A DNA stretch of 13,099 nt from Gammaproteobacteria bacterium (GTDB lineage: Bacteria; Pseudomonadota; Gammaproteobacteria; Pseudomonadales; Azotimanducaceae). The notes under the pieces are model-generated. The model was not told the origin of the DNA, made no database searches, and saw only the letters and a list, made by a program, of their open reading frames with translations. The stretch is taken from the NCBI GenBank assembly GCA_002726925.1, contig PBTJ01000046.1:7830-20928 (forward strand), read 5' to 3'. A program made the position numbers and the translations under genes. This document shows positions 1 to 6,825 of the stretch, one piece after another. Numbering within the stretch: position 1 is the first letter of the stretch; every line of letters starts with the position of its first letter.

Positions 1-398
1 ACGAGAGCGAGTTAAAATTGCGTGCCAGAAGCGAAGAGCGTGCCGCTACGGCTTTGGCGGGCACCATGCGCGCCATTGTGCAAAACATGGTCAAGGGTGT
101 TTCCGAAGGATTCGAAAAAAAGCTAGAGCTGCAGGGCGTGGGTTATAGAGCCCAAGCCCAGGGCAAGAAGCTGACATTGCAATTGGGTTTTTCTCATCCA
201 GTCGAATACAACCTGCCTGAGGGCATTAGCGCGGAGACGCCAACTCAGACAGAAATTGTGATCAGCGGCGTAGATAAACAGCGCGTCGGTCAGGTTTGCG
301 CCGAAATTCGCGCGTTCCGTCCGCCAGAACCCTACAAAGGCAAGGGCGTGCGTTATGCCGATGAGTACGTGCGACGCAAGGAAGCCAAGAAGAAGTAA
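1..398 (+). CDS. rplF: 50S ribosomal protein L6, 5' end missing
   Basis: This is the C-terminal three quarters of L6, which binds 23S rRNA near the sarcin-ricin loop and the factor-binding site of the large subunit. The frame is open from base 3 to the TAA at 396-398. It carries the L6 signatures [25 protein letters not shown] and the C-terminal [14 protein letters not shown] followed by EAKKK, aligning closely with the end of E. coli L6. A TTG at 18 lies inside the conserved region and is not the true start; the real start is off the left edge. It is followed, after a 107-base gap, by rplR, in the standard spc operon order. Identity is certain; only the N-terminus is unseen. Confidence 0.98.
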   Translation, partial: ESELKLRARSEERAATALAGTMRAIVQNMVKGVSEGFEKKLELQGVGYRAQAQGKKLTLQLGFSHPVEYNLPEGISAETPTQTEIVISGVDKQRVGQVCAEIRAFRPPEPYKGKGVRYADEYVRRKEAKKK

Positions 399-412
399 TT
401 GTTGGATATGCC

Positions 413-432
413 CTCTCCGTCGCGAGCGAGAG
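413..432 (+). other. Weak hairpin in the rplF-rplR spacer
   Basis: CTCTC at 413-417 pairs with GAGAG at 428-432 across a 10-base loop that contains the palindrome TCGCGA. No T run follows, so it is not a standard intrinsic terminator. It could be a pause or processing site, or chance. Confidence 0.25.
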
Positions 433-505
433 ATGGGCGGTAAGTCGGTCTAAAGACAGATCAGACCAAAGCAGATCAAATGAAAGATCAGGTTAAGTGA
501 AAGCG

Positions 506-856
506 ATGAACGAAAAGAAAGTAAGCAGATTGAGACGGGCGCGACGTAGCCGCATGAAGATGCGCGAGTTGGGTGCAACTCGATTGTCCGTTTGCCGTAC
601 GCCCAAGCATATCTATGCCCAAGTGATTTCTCCTGACGGTGGAACCATTTTGGCCCAAGCGAGCACGCTGGACTCGGACTTGCGCGCAGGCCGCACGGGA
701 AATGTTGAGACCGCGGCAAAGGTCGGCACGCTCATCGCCGAGCGCGCGAAAGCGCAGGGTGTCACATCGGTCGCATTCGATCGTTCAGGGTTTAAATATC
801 ACGGTCGCGTTAAGGCACTTGCCGACGCTGCTCGAGAAGGCGGACTGGAGTTTTAG
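506..856 (+). CDS. rplR: 50S ribosomal protein L18
   Basis: L18 binds 5S rRNA and helps mount it on the central protuberance of the large subunit. The 116-residue product has the basic N-terminal arm (residues 1-24, rich in Arg and Lys), then [19 protein letters not shown] and the C-terminal [20 protein letters not shown], all hallmarks of bacterial L18. E. coli L18 has 117 residues. I chose ATG 506 because it aligns with the E. coli N-terminus. An in-frame GTG at 497 would add three residues and sits closer to the AGG at 490-492, so it is a real alternative. The stop (854-856) directly abuts the rpsE start. The 107-base upstream gap is long for this operon and holds repeated AGATCA motifs. 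Confidence 0.98.
   Translation: MNEKKVSRLRRARRSRMKMRELGATRLSVCRTPKHIYAQVISPDGGTILAQASTLDSDLRAGRTGNVETAAKVGTLIAERAKAQGVTSVAFDRSGFKYHGRVKALADAAREGGLEF
847..850 (+). promoter_or_regulatory. rpsE ribosome binding site inside rplR
   Basis: GGAG at 847-850 lies in the last codons of rplR, six bases before the rpsE ATG at 857. With no gap between the two genes, ribosomes ending rplR would occupy this site, so translational coupling is likely. Confidence 0.7.
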
Positions 857-1360
857 ATGGCGTATACGGAAGAAATTCGTGAAGAGGGGCTGATCGAGAA
901 ATTGGTTCAAGTGAACCGGGTGGCCAAAGTTGTTAAAGGTGGTCGCATTTTTGGCTTCACCGCGCTGACCGTCGTTGGCGATGGTAATGGCAAAGTGGGC
1001 TTCGGTCGCGGCAAGGCGCGAGAAGTGCCGACGGCAATTCAAAAAGCCATGGAAGCCGCGCGTCGCAACATGGTCGATGTCGACTTAGATGGCGACACGT
1101 TGTGGTATGCGACAACCGCCAGACACTCGGCATCCAAGGTGTATATGCAACCTGCATCGGAAGGTACCGGTGTTATTGCCGGTGGCGCTATGCGTGCAGT
1201 GCTAGAGGCCGCTGGGGTGCAAAACGTATTGGCGAAATGTTACGGCTCAACGAACCCAGTCAATGTGGTGCAGGCAACGTTTAAAGCCCTAACCGGAACC
1301 AAGTCCCCTGCTCGAATAGCAGAAAAGCGCGGCAAGGACATCGACTCGGTCGTTGCCTAA
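857..1360 (+). CDS. rpsE: 30S ribosomal protein S5
   Basis: S5 is a small-subunit protein with roles in decoding accuracy and in unwinding mRNA at the entry channel. At 167 residues it has the same length as E. coli S5. The N-terminal double-stranded RNA-binding domain contains [12 protein letters not shown] (19-30), the loop where spectinomycin-resistance changes are known in E. coli, here apparently wild type. [17 protein letters not shown] follows, and the C-terminal domain carries [19 protein letters not shown] and YGSTNPVN. The start has a GGAG site in the end of rplR. A 79-base gap to rpmD follows, longer than the usual near-contact in E. coli. Confidence 0.99.
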   Translation: MAYTEEIREEGLIEKLVQVNRVAKVVKGGRIFGFTALTVVGDGNGKVGFGRGKAREVPTAIQKAMEAARRNMVDVDLDGDTLWYATTARHSASKVYMQPASEGTGVIAGGAMRAVLEAAGVQNVLAKCYGSTNPVNVVQATFKALTGTKSPARIAEKRGKDIDSVVA

Positions 1361-1439
1361 GGCAGTAGGCCAAGAATAGAGAGATGTCGCGGGCGCAGAT
1401 CAATCGCGTGCGGGATGAAGAGGTATCAAGGAAAGCCAG

Positions 1440-1628
1440 ATGAGTGACAAAACAGTAACGGTGACCCTGACAAAGAGCCCTATCGGTCGGCTCAAGAACC
1501 ATAAAGCCTGTGTAGCTGGGCTTGGGTTGCGTCGTATTGGTCATACGGTCACGTTAGAAGATACCCCTGCCGTGCGGGGCATGATTAATCGCGTTAACTA
1601 TATGGTTCGCGTCGAGGGAGAAGGGTAA
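1440..1628 (+). CDS. rpmD: 50S ribosomal protein L30
   Basis: L30 is a small 23S rRNA-binding protein of the large subunit. The 62-residue product matches bacterial L30 (59 residues in E. coli): [15 protein letters not shown], then [37 protein letters not shown] at 1428-1432 sits seven bases before the ATG and supports this start. The TAA at 1626-1628 shares its last base with the rplO ATG (TAATG), a typical termination-reinitiation junction. A 19-codon reading frame upstream (1384-1443) overlaps this start as ATGA; see findings. Confidence 0.98.
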   Translation: MSDKTVTVTLTKSPIGRLKNHKACVAGLGLRRIGHTVTLEDTPAVRGMINRVNYMVRVEGEG

Positions 1629-2125
1629 TGCAACTGAATGATTTACATCCGGCTGCAGGCAGTAAGAAAGCCAAGCGCCGTGTTGGTCGTGGCCAGAGTT
1701 CGGGCTTCGGCAAGACTGCTGCCCGAGGACAGAAAGGCCAGAAGGCACGTTCAGGCGGCAGCGTTCGACCAGGTTTTGAAGGTGGACAACTGCCACTGCA
1801 AATGCGGATTCCCAAATTTGGCTTCCGCTCACGTATTGGCTTGGTTACCGCCGAAGTGAGGCTGAGCGAGTTGAACAAAGTCGAAGGCGATGTGGTCAAT
1901 TTAGAAAGTCTTAAGGCTGCAAACGTCGTCCGCAAAGACATGAAGCGCGCGCGCATCATGTTGTCTGGCGAAGTTGGCAAGGCACTGAAAGTTGAAGATG
2001 CATACATTGCCGTTACTAAGGGGGCACGTGCTGCCATCGAAACGGCTGGCGGACAGGTAGTGGACGTACCTGTACCTGAAAAGGGTCGTTTGCAGAAAAA
2101 AGACAAAACGGCTGAGACGGCCTGA
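1628..2125 (+). CDS. rplO: 50S ribosomal protein L15, with C-terminal extension
   Basis: L15 is an rRNA-binding protein that joins late in large-subunit assembly. The basic, glycine-rich N-terminal arm (about residues 1-60) shows [32 protein letters not shown] and [11 protein letters not shown]. The globular part follows with [22 protein letters not shown] and the family end [15 protein letters not shown]. coli L15 ends near residue 144, whereas this protein continues for about 21 residues with a Lys- and Glu-rich tail. The GGGAGAAGG stretch at 1617-1625 inside the end of rpmD is the likely ribosome site. The start is fixed by homology and the TAATG overlap. Confidence 0.98.
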   Translation: MQLNDLHPAAGSKKAKRRVGRGQSSGFGKTAARGQKGQKARSGGSVRPGFEGGQLPLQMRIPKFGFRSRIGLVTAEVRLSELNKVEGDVVNLESLKAANVVRKDMKRARIMLSGEVGKALKVEDAYIAVTKGARAAIETAGGQVVDVPVPEKGRLQKKDKTAETA

Positions 2126-2171
2126 AGCCCTCGGCGGATTGCAGCAAAAAGCGGTTAATTAAAGAAAGTAC

Positions 2172-3506
2172 ATGTCACGTAATCAAGAAGACATAGCCAA
2201 CCAGTTGGCAGGAAACCAGGCGGGGGTCGCAGAACTTCGCAGCCGGCTTCTGTTCGTCTTGTTTGCGCTGCTGGTTTATCGAATCGGCACGCATATTCCT
2301 GTGCCAGGAATCGACCCCAGCCAACTGCAGGCGCTGTTTAATCAAAACCAAGGCGGCATCCTAGAACTGTTCAATATGTTCTCTGGTGGTGCTTGGGAGC
2401 GCATGAGTATTCTCGCCCTCGGGGTTATTCCCTACATTACCGCTAGCATCATCATGAACCTGCTCACCATGATGTGGCCGCAATTTCAGCAGTGGCGCAA
2501 AGAGGGTGAAGCTGGGCGTCGTAAGATCACTAAAGCCACTCGCTATCTCACCCTAGGTATCGCGCTGATTCAGGGTACATCGCTAGCAGTGACGCTAGGT
2601 AATCAAGGACTTGCTTTCGATACCGGCCCAACATTCCTTTTTGTCGCCGCGCTCACCTTAGTCACTGGCTCCATCTTTATGATGTGGCTTGGCGAGCAAA
2701 TCACTGAGCGTGGCGTAGGTAACGGGATTTCGCTGCTGATTTTCTCGGGCATCGTCTCGGGTTTCCCTGCGGCGATTGGTCAAATGTTCGAGGCCGCACG
2801 TTTGGGCAATATCAACATTATTGCTCTTTTGGTGATGGGCGCACTGGCGGTTGCAGTGGTCTGGTTCGTGGTTCGCGTAGAGCGCGGCCAACGACGCATC
2901 ACAGTGAACTATGCGAAGCGCCAACAAGGTCGTCGCATGGTTCAGGCGCAGAGTAGTCACCTGCCCTTAAAGATCAATATGGCTGGCGTAATTCCTGCTA
3001 TTTTTGCGTCGAGCCTGCTGCTAGCTCCAGCCTCTATGGCCAGTTGGTTTGGCAGTAACCCAGGGATGGGTGCGCTGCAGCAAATTGCCTTGGTGCTGTC
3101 ACCCGGACAACCGCTTTACATCATGACGTTTGCTGCGGGGATCATTTTCTTCAGTTTCTTCTACACCGCTATCATGTTCGATCCAAAAGATGTGGCGGAT
3201 AACTTAAAGCGCCAAGGTGCTTACGTGCCTGGTATTAGACCCGGTGCGCAAACGTCTAAGTACATTGATGATGTCATCACCCGCTTAACCGTTTTTGGAT
3301 CCCTTTACGTGACCTTGGTCTGTTTGTTGCCAGAATTCATGGTGGTGTTTTTCGATACCTCGTTTCAGCTTGGCGGCACGGCAGTCTTGATTGTCGTTGT
3401 CGTGGCCATGGACTTTATGGCCCAGGTGCAGTCGCACCTCATGAGCAGCCAGTACGCGAAGCTTATGGAGAAGTCCAAAATCCAAAACTATGGGAAACGG
3501 CGATAA
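2172..3506 (+). CDS. secY: Protein translocase channel subunit SecY
   Basis: SecY forms the inner-membrane channel, with SecE and SecG, through which SecA pushes unfolded preproteins and through which membrane proteins insert. The 444-residue product (443 in E. coli) has ten predicted membrane segments. Visible landmarks are the first segment after AELRSRLLFVLFALLVYR (about 19-36), the plug region LELFNMFSGGAWERMSILA, MWLGEQITERGVGNGISLLI, the cytosolic VERGQRRITVNYAKRQQGRR, and the SecA-facing loop YVPGIRPG whose Arg356 matches the essential E. coli Arg357. It ends with MDFMAQVQSHLMSSQY. The Shine-Dalgarno upstream is poor (AAAGAAAG, about 2161-2168). Placement between rplO and rpmJ is the standard order. 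Confidence 0.99.
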   Translation: MSRNQEDIANQLAGNQAGVAELRSRLLFVLFALLVYRIGTHIPVPGIDPSQLQALFNQNQGGILELFNMFSGGAWERMSILALGVIPYITASIIMNLLTMMWPQFQQWRKEGEAGRRKITKATRYLTLGIALIQGTSLAVTLGNQGLAFDTGPTFLFVAALTLVTGSIFMMWLGEQITERGVGNGISLLIFSGIVSGFPAAIGQMFEAARLGNINIIALLVMGALAVAVVWFVVRVERGQRRITVNYAKRQQGRRMVQAQSSHLPLKINMAGVIPAIFASSLLLAPASMASWFGSNPGMGALQQIALVLSPGQPLYIMTFAAGIIFFSFFYTAIMFDPKDVADNLKRQGAYVPGIRPGAQTSKYIDDVITRLTVFGSLYVTLVCLLPEFMVVFFDTSFQLGGTAVLIVVVVAMDFMAQVQSHLMSSQYAKLMEKSKIQNYGKRR

Positions 3507-3527
3507 CCGCCAGAGCAGGTTAGGACT

Positions 3528-3644
3528 ATGAAAGTTAGAGCATCAGTAAAGAAAATTTGTCGGAACTGCAAAATCGTCAAGCGCCATGGCGTGGTGCGCG
3601 TTATTTGCAGTGCTGAACCTCGTCATAAGCAACGCCAAGGATAA
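3528..3644 (+). CDS. rpmJ: 50S ribosomal protein L36, zinc-ribbon type
   Basis: L36 is the smallest large-subunit protein, here 38 residues. It is almost identical to E. coli L36: [20 protein letters not shown] followed by [14 protein letters not shown]. The zinc ligands Cys11, Cys14, Cys27 and His33 are all present, so this is the zinc-binding (C+) form rather than a cysteine-free paralogue. The ATG follows secY by 21 bases, with AGG at 3517-3519 as a reasonable ribosome site. It marks the formal end of the spc operon, but only 39 bases separate it from rpsM. Confidence 0.98.
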   Translation: MKVRASVKKICRNCKIVKRHGVVRVICSAEPRHKQRQG

Positions 3645-3683
3645 TTGGTAGCGATGACTTTAAGTGTAAGACGGAGCAAATAG

Positions 3684-4040
3684 ATGGCACGTATTGCCGG
3701 AATCAACATCCCGGATAATAAGCATGCGCGAGTATCGCTGACTTATATCTTTGGTATCGGTGCCACGACGGCGCTGAAAATCTGCGATGCCGCAGGAGTG
3801 CGACCCGACGAGAAAATCGGTGAGCTTGATGAAGCAAGCTTGGATGCGATCCGAAACGCAGTCGCCCAATGTACTGTAGAAGGCGACTTACGCCGTGAGA
3901 ATTCCATGAACATCAAGCGATTGATGGATCTGGGGTGCTATCGCGGTATACGTCATCGTCGTCATCTGCCGGTACATGGCCAGCGTACTCGAACCAATGC
4001 ACGCACCCGCAAGGGTCCGCGCCGACCGATCCGCAAGTAG
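3684..4040 (+). CDS. rpsM: 30S ribosomal protein S13
   Basis: S13 sits in the head of the small subunit, contacts the large subunit through inter-subunit bridges and touches the P-site tRNA with its C-terminal tail. The 118 residues equal the E. coli length. The N-terminus reads [20 protein letters not shown], followed by the helical domain, [20 protein letters not shown] and the basic tail [18 protein letters not shown] at 3673-3676 is spaced seven bases from the ATG. It is the first gene of the alpha operon. The E. coli S4-repressed leader pseudoknot normally sits upstream of this gene and has no room here. Confidence 0.99.
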   Translation: MARIAGINIPDNKHARVSLTYIFGIGATTALKICDAAGVRPDEKIGELDEASLDAIRNAVAQCTVEGDLRRENSMNIKRLMDLGCYRGIRHRRHLPVHGQRTRTNARTRKGPRRPIRK

Positions 4041-4064
4041 CGTAAAAGATCAGGATAAGTAGAT

Positions 4065-4439
4065 ATGGCGGAAAAAAAGAAAGCAAAACGTGTCGTGGTT
4101 GATGGTTTGGCCCACATCCATGCATCGTTTAACAACACGATCATCACTATTACGGATCGTCAAGGTAACGCGCTGAGTTGGGCTACGTCCGGGGGCTCAG
4201 GCTTTCGTGGCTCACGCAAGAGCACACCCTTCGCAGCGCAAGTTGCCGCGGAGCGTGCCAGCAATGTTGCCGTTGAATTCGGGATGAAGAGCGTTGATGT
4301 CTTTGTTAAGGGTCCGGGTCCGGGTCGAGAATCAGCAGTGCGCGCCATTAACGCGGCAGGGCTCAAGATCAATAGCATCGCCGATGTGACACCGATTCCG
4401 CACAACGGCTGCCGTCCGCCAAAACGACGTCGCGTATAG
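4065..4439 (+). CDS. rpsK: 30S ribosomal protein S11
   Basis: S11 lies on the platform of the small subunit near the Shine-Dalgarno helix and E site. The 124-residue product has the family blocks [60 protein letters not shown] and [18 protein letters not shown]. Asn114 in HNG is the position known to become isoaspartate in E. coli S11. It is five residues shorter than E. coli S11 (129), all at the variable N-terminus. AGGA at 4052-4055 lies nine bases from the ATG, within a 16-base element that is nearly repeated upstream of rplR. Confidence 0.99.
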   Translation: MAEKKKAKRVVVDGLAHIHASFNNTIITITDRQGNALSWATSGGSGFRGSRKSTPFAAQVAAERASNVAVEFGMKSVDVFVKGPGPGRESAVRAINAAGLKINSIADVTPIPHNGCRPPKRRRV

Positions 4440-4489
4440 CGTCAAAACGACAGCGCGCTGGTTAGAAGAATACTCATGGAGATAAATGT

Positions 4490-5110
4490 ATGGCCCGGTA
4501 TTTAGGCCCAAAACTCAAACTCAGTCGTCGAGAGGGTACCGACCTCTTCTTGAAGAGTGGCGTTCGCCCTATCGACTCTAAGTGCAAGATCGATAATGCA
4601 CCCGGTCAGCATGGTATTCGTCGTGGTCGCCTTTCGGACTACGCGATCCAATTGCGCGAAAAACAAAAAGTGCGCCGCATTTATGGCGTCCTCGAAAAGC
4701 AGTTCCGCAACTATTACAAAGCGGCGGACCGCAAAAAGGGCGCTACGGGCGAGAATTTGTTGAAACTCTTGGAAAGCCGTCTGGATAACGTTGTTTATCG
4801 CATGGGCTATGGCTCAACGCGCGCAGAGAGCCGGCAGCTGGTCTCGCATAAAGCGGTCACCGTTAATGGCGGCATAGTGAACATCGCCTCGTATCAAGTG
4901 AAGGCTGATGACATCGTCGCTGTGGCAGAAAAATCGAAAGGTCAGCTGCGCATACAGGCAGCGCTGCAATTAGCCGCTCAGCGTGGACAAGTCGATTGGG
5001 TAGAGGTAAACGCGGAGAAGATGGAGGGTACTTTCAAGCGCCTACCAGATCGTGAAGAGCTGCCCGCTGAGATTAATGAAAATCTCATCGTAGAGCTTTA
5101 CTCCAAGTAA
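4490..5110 (+). CDS. rpsD: 30S ribosomal protein S4
   Basis: S4 is a primary 16S rRNA-binding protein that nucleates small-subunit assembly and, in E. coli, represses the alpha operon. The 206 residues equal the E. coli length. [20 protein letters not shown] opens the protein; the S4 RNA-binding domain starts near Arg97 with [20 protein letters not shown] and [15 protein letters not shown]. It ends with [16 protein letters not shown]. The N-terminal four-cysteine zinc site of other S4 types is absent, as in E. coli. GGAG at 4478-4481 is eight bases from the ATG. Autoregulation is plausible, but the expected leader upstream of rpsM is not seen. Confidence 0.99.
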   Translation: MARYLGPKLKLSRREGTDLFLKSGVRPIDSKCKIDNAPGQHGIRRGRLSDYAIQLREKQKVRRIYGVLEKQFRNYYKAADRKKGATGENLLKLLESRLDNVVYRMGYGSTRAESRQLVSHKAVTVNGGIVNIASYQVKADDIVAVAEKSKGQLRIQAALQLAAQRGQVDWVEVNAEKMEGTFKRLPDREELPAEINENLIVELYSK

Positions 5111-5118
5111 TTTTCGTC

Positions 5119-5134
5119 ACGCCATATTTGGCGT
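5119..5134 (+). other. Short perfect hairpin between rpsD and rpoA
   Basis: ACGCCA (5119-5124) and TGGCGT (5129-5134) form a six-pair stem with a TATT loop. Only a TTT follows, so termination would be weak. It ends four bases before the GGGAG ribosome site of rpoA (5139-5143), so it could protect the transcript end, pause polymerase, or tune rpoA translation. The function is not known. Confidence 0.4.
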
Positions 5135-5150
5135 TTGTGGGAGACAATAT

Positions 5151-6143
5151 ATGTCACAGCTTGTTAATGATTTTCTAACACCACAACAAATTAATGTGCA
5201 ATCCGATAGCCCTTTCAGTGCCAAGGTCACCTTGGAGCCACTGGAGCGCGGGTTCGGACATACGTTAGGCAACACTCTTCGCCGCATCCTGCTGTCCTCA
5301 ATGCCAGGCTGTGCAATCACGGAAGTTCAAATCGATGGTGTGCTGCATGAGTACAGCACTATTGAAGGTGTGCAAGAAGACGTCATCGACATTCTGCTCA
5401 ACTTGAAAGACATCAGCATAGTCATGCACAACCAAGAAGAGGGCGTCATCACCCTCAGCAAAAATGGTGCAGGAGCGGTGGTGGCCGGCGATTTTCAGCT
5501 GACCGAAGATATTGAAATTGCGAACCCCGATCATCTGGTTTGCAACTTGAATGAAAAAGGCTCGATCCGCATTGAAGCGCGAGTGACCCGCGGACGCGGT
5601 TATGTGCCCGTAGATTCGATTGCTGATCCAGAAGAAGAGAGCCGCACTATCGGTACGCTGCGCCTTGATGCTTCTTACAGCCCAATGCGTCGAGTGTCCT
5701 ATAGCGTTGAAAGCACGCGTGTTGAGCAGCGCACTGACCTCGACAAGCTGGTTCTCGAACTCGAGACTAACGGAACCATCGACCCTGAAGAATCCATTCG
5801 ACGCGCAGCGACCATTCTTCAGCATCAACTGGCGGTTTTTGTCGATCTTGATAATGAAAAAGAACAGATCGTTGAAGAGAAAGAGGACGAAGTCGATCCG
5901 ATTTTGATTCGTCCTGTGGACGATCTCGAGCTAACGGTTCGATCTGCTAACTGCCTGAAGGCAGAAAATATCTACTACATCGGCGACCTGATTCAGCGCA
6001 CCGAAGTAGAACTGCTGAAGACGCCAAACCTCGGCAAGAAATCTCTGACGGAAATCAAAGACGTGCTGGCATCACGAGGCTTGGCGTTGGGTATGCGCCT
6101 AGAAAACTGGCCACCCGCAAATTTGCATGGCGGACGCCTCTAG
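5151..6143 (+). CDS. rpoA: DNA-directed RNA polymerase subunit alpha
   Basis: The alpha subunit dimerises to start RNA polymerase assembly and, through its C-terminal domain, binds promoter UP elements and activators. The 330-residue protein (329 in E. coli) has the N-terminal domain (about 1-235) with [20 protein letters not shown], where Arg45 matches the assembly residue in E. coli, and [20 protein letters not shown]. An acidic linker follows ([14 protein letters not shown]), then the C-terminal domain from about 250 with [20 protein letters not shown] and [16 protein letters not shown]. The DNA-contact residues Arg264, Asn267, Gly295, Lys297 and Ser298 are all kept. GGGAG at 5139-5143 is a strong ribosome site. 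Confidence 0.99.
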   Translation: MSQLVNDFLTPQQINVQSDSPFSAKVTLEPLERGFGHTLGNTLRRILLSSMPGCAITEVQIDGVLHEYSTIEGVQEDVIDILLNLKDISIVMHNQEEGVITLSKNGAGAVVAGDFQLTEDIEIANPDHLVCNLNEKGSIRIEARVTRGRGYVPVDSIADPEEESRTIGTLRLDASYSPMRRVSYSVESTRVEQRTDLDKLVLELETNGTIDPEESIRRAATILQHQLAVFVDLDNEKEQIVEEKEDEVDPILIRPVDDLELTVRSANCLKAENIYYIGDLIQRTEVELLKTPNLGKKSLTEIKDVLASRGLALGMRLENWPPANLHGGRL

Positions 6144-6174
6144 GCAACATCGGCCAGGAAACGATCAAGATTAT

Positions 6175-6190
6175 TGCGTTGTGAAACGCA
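6175..6190 (+). other. Hairpin between rpoA and rplQ
   Basis: TGCGTT (6175-6180) pairs perfectly with AACGCA (6185-6190) around a GTGA loop. TAT (6172-6174) and ATA (6195-6197) can extend it past a bulge. The rplQ ribosome site AGGA is at 6203-6206. No T run follows. It may be a structured spacer or processing site within the operon. Confidence 0.35.
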
Positions 6191-6213
6191 AACAATAGCG
6201 ACAGGAACGAACA

Positions 6214-6819
6214 ATGCGTCATCGAAAGAGTGGCAGACAGTTAAATCGAAACAGCTCACATCGCAAAGCGATGTTCAGCAATATGGCTGCGTCGCTGATC
6301 GAAAGCGAGGTGATCAAAACGACGCTGCCTAAGGCCAAGGAACTCAGACGTGTTGTCGAACCGCTGATCACGTTAGCCAAAGAAGATTCCGTTGCTAACC
6401 GCCGTCTGGCGTTTTCTCGCATGCGCAGCAAGTCGGCGGTTGGAAAGTTGTTTACAGAGTTCGGGCCGCGCTATCAAGATCGACCCGGTGGCTATACGCG
6501 AATCCTCAAGTGCGGCTTCCGTACTGGCGATGCTGCGCCCATGGCATACATCGAGTTGGTTGGTCGTCCTATCGTTGCAGAAGAGCTGGATGAAGATTAC
6601 GCAAACGCTCAGGCACTGCCAGCGGCGGCGGAAACCGTAGAAGAGGCGGTTGATCCAGTTGCGGAAACAGCGACTGAAGAAACGGTCGCTGAAGAAGCTG
6701 TAGTTGAAGAGGCTGCCGAAGAGGCGGTCGAAGAAACGTCTGCTGAAGCTGCTGATGACAGCGCTGCCGAGGCCGCAACTGATGAGTCTAGTTCAGAAGA
6801 AGAAAAGAAAGACGGCTAA
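6214..6819 (+). CDS. rplQ: 50S ribosomal protein L17 with long acidic C-terminal tail
   Basis: L17 is a large-subunit protein near the peptide exit tunnel. Residues 1-119 are a near match to E. coli L17: [71 protein letters not shown] and YIELVGRP. E. coli L17 stops at 127 residues, whereas this one runs to 201. The extra part (about 121-201) is Ala/Glu rich, with about 30 Asp or Glu and only two Lys, and is presumably disordered. The frame is continuous to TAA 6817-6819, so a frameshift does not explain it. AGGA at 6203-6206 is seven bases from the ATG. The aminotransferase gene starts six bases after the stop. Confidence 0.98.
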   Translation: MRHRKSGRQLNRNSSHRKAMFSNMAASLIESEVIKTTLPKAKELRRVVEPLITLAKEDSVANRRLAFSRMRSKSAVGKLFTEFGPRYQDRPGGYTRILKCGFRTGDAAPMAYIELVGRPIVAEELDEDYANAQALPAAAETVEEAVDPVAETATEETVAEEAVVEEAAEEAVEETSAEAADDSAAEAATDESSSEEEKKDG

Positions 6820-6825
6820 ACACCC

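Noticed and set aside
1594..2106. 170-codon minus-strand reading frame over rplO
   Set aside because: It is antisense to rplO, and its low-complexity Ser/Pro/Ala composition comes from the complement of Lys/Gly/Arg codons.
5298..5828. 176-codon minus-strand reading frame inside rpoA
   Set aside because: It lies wholly antisense to a conserved rpoA and shows no recognisable domain; it is a shadow of the coding frame.
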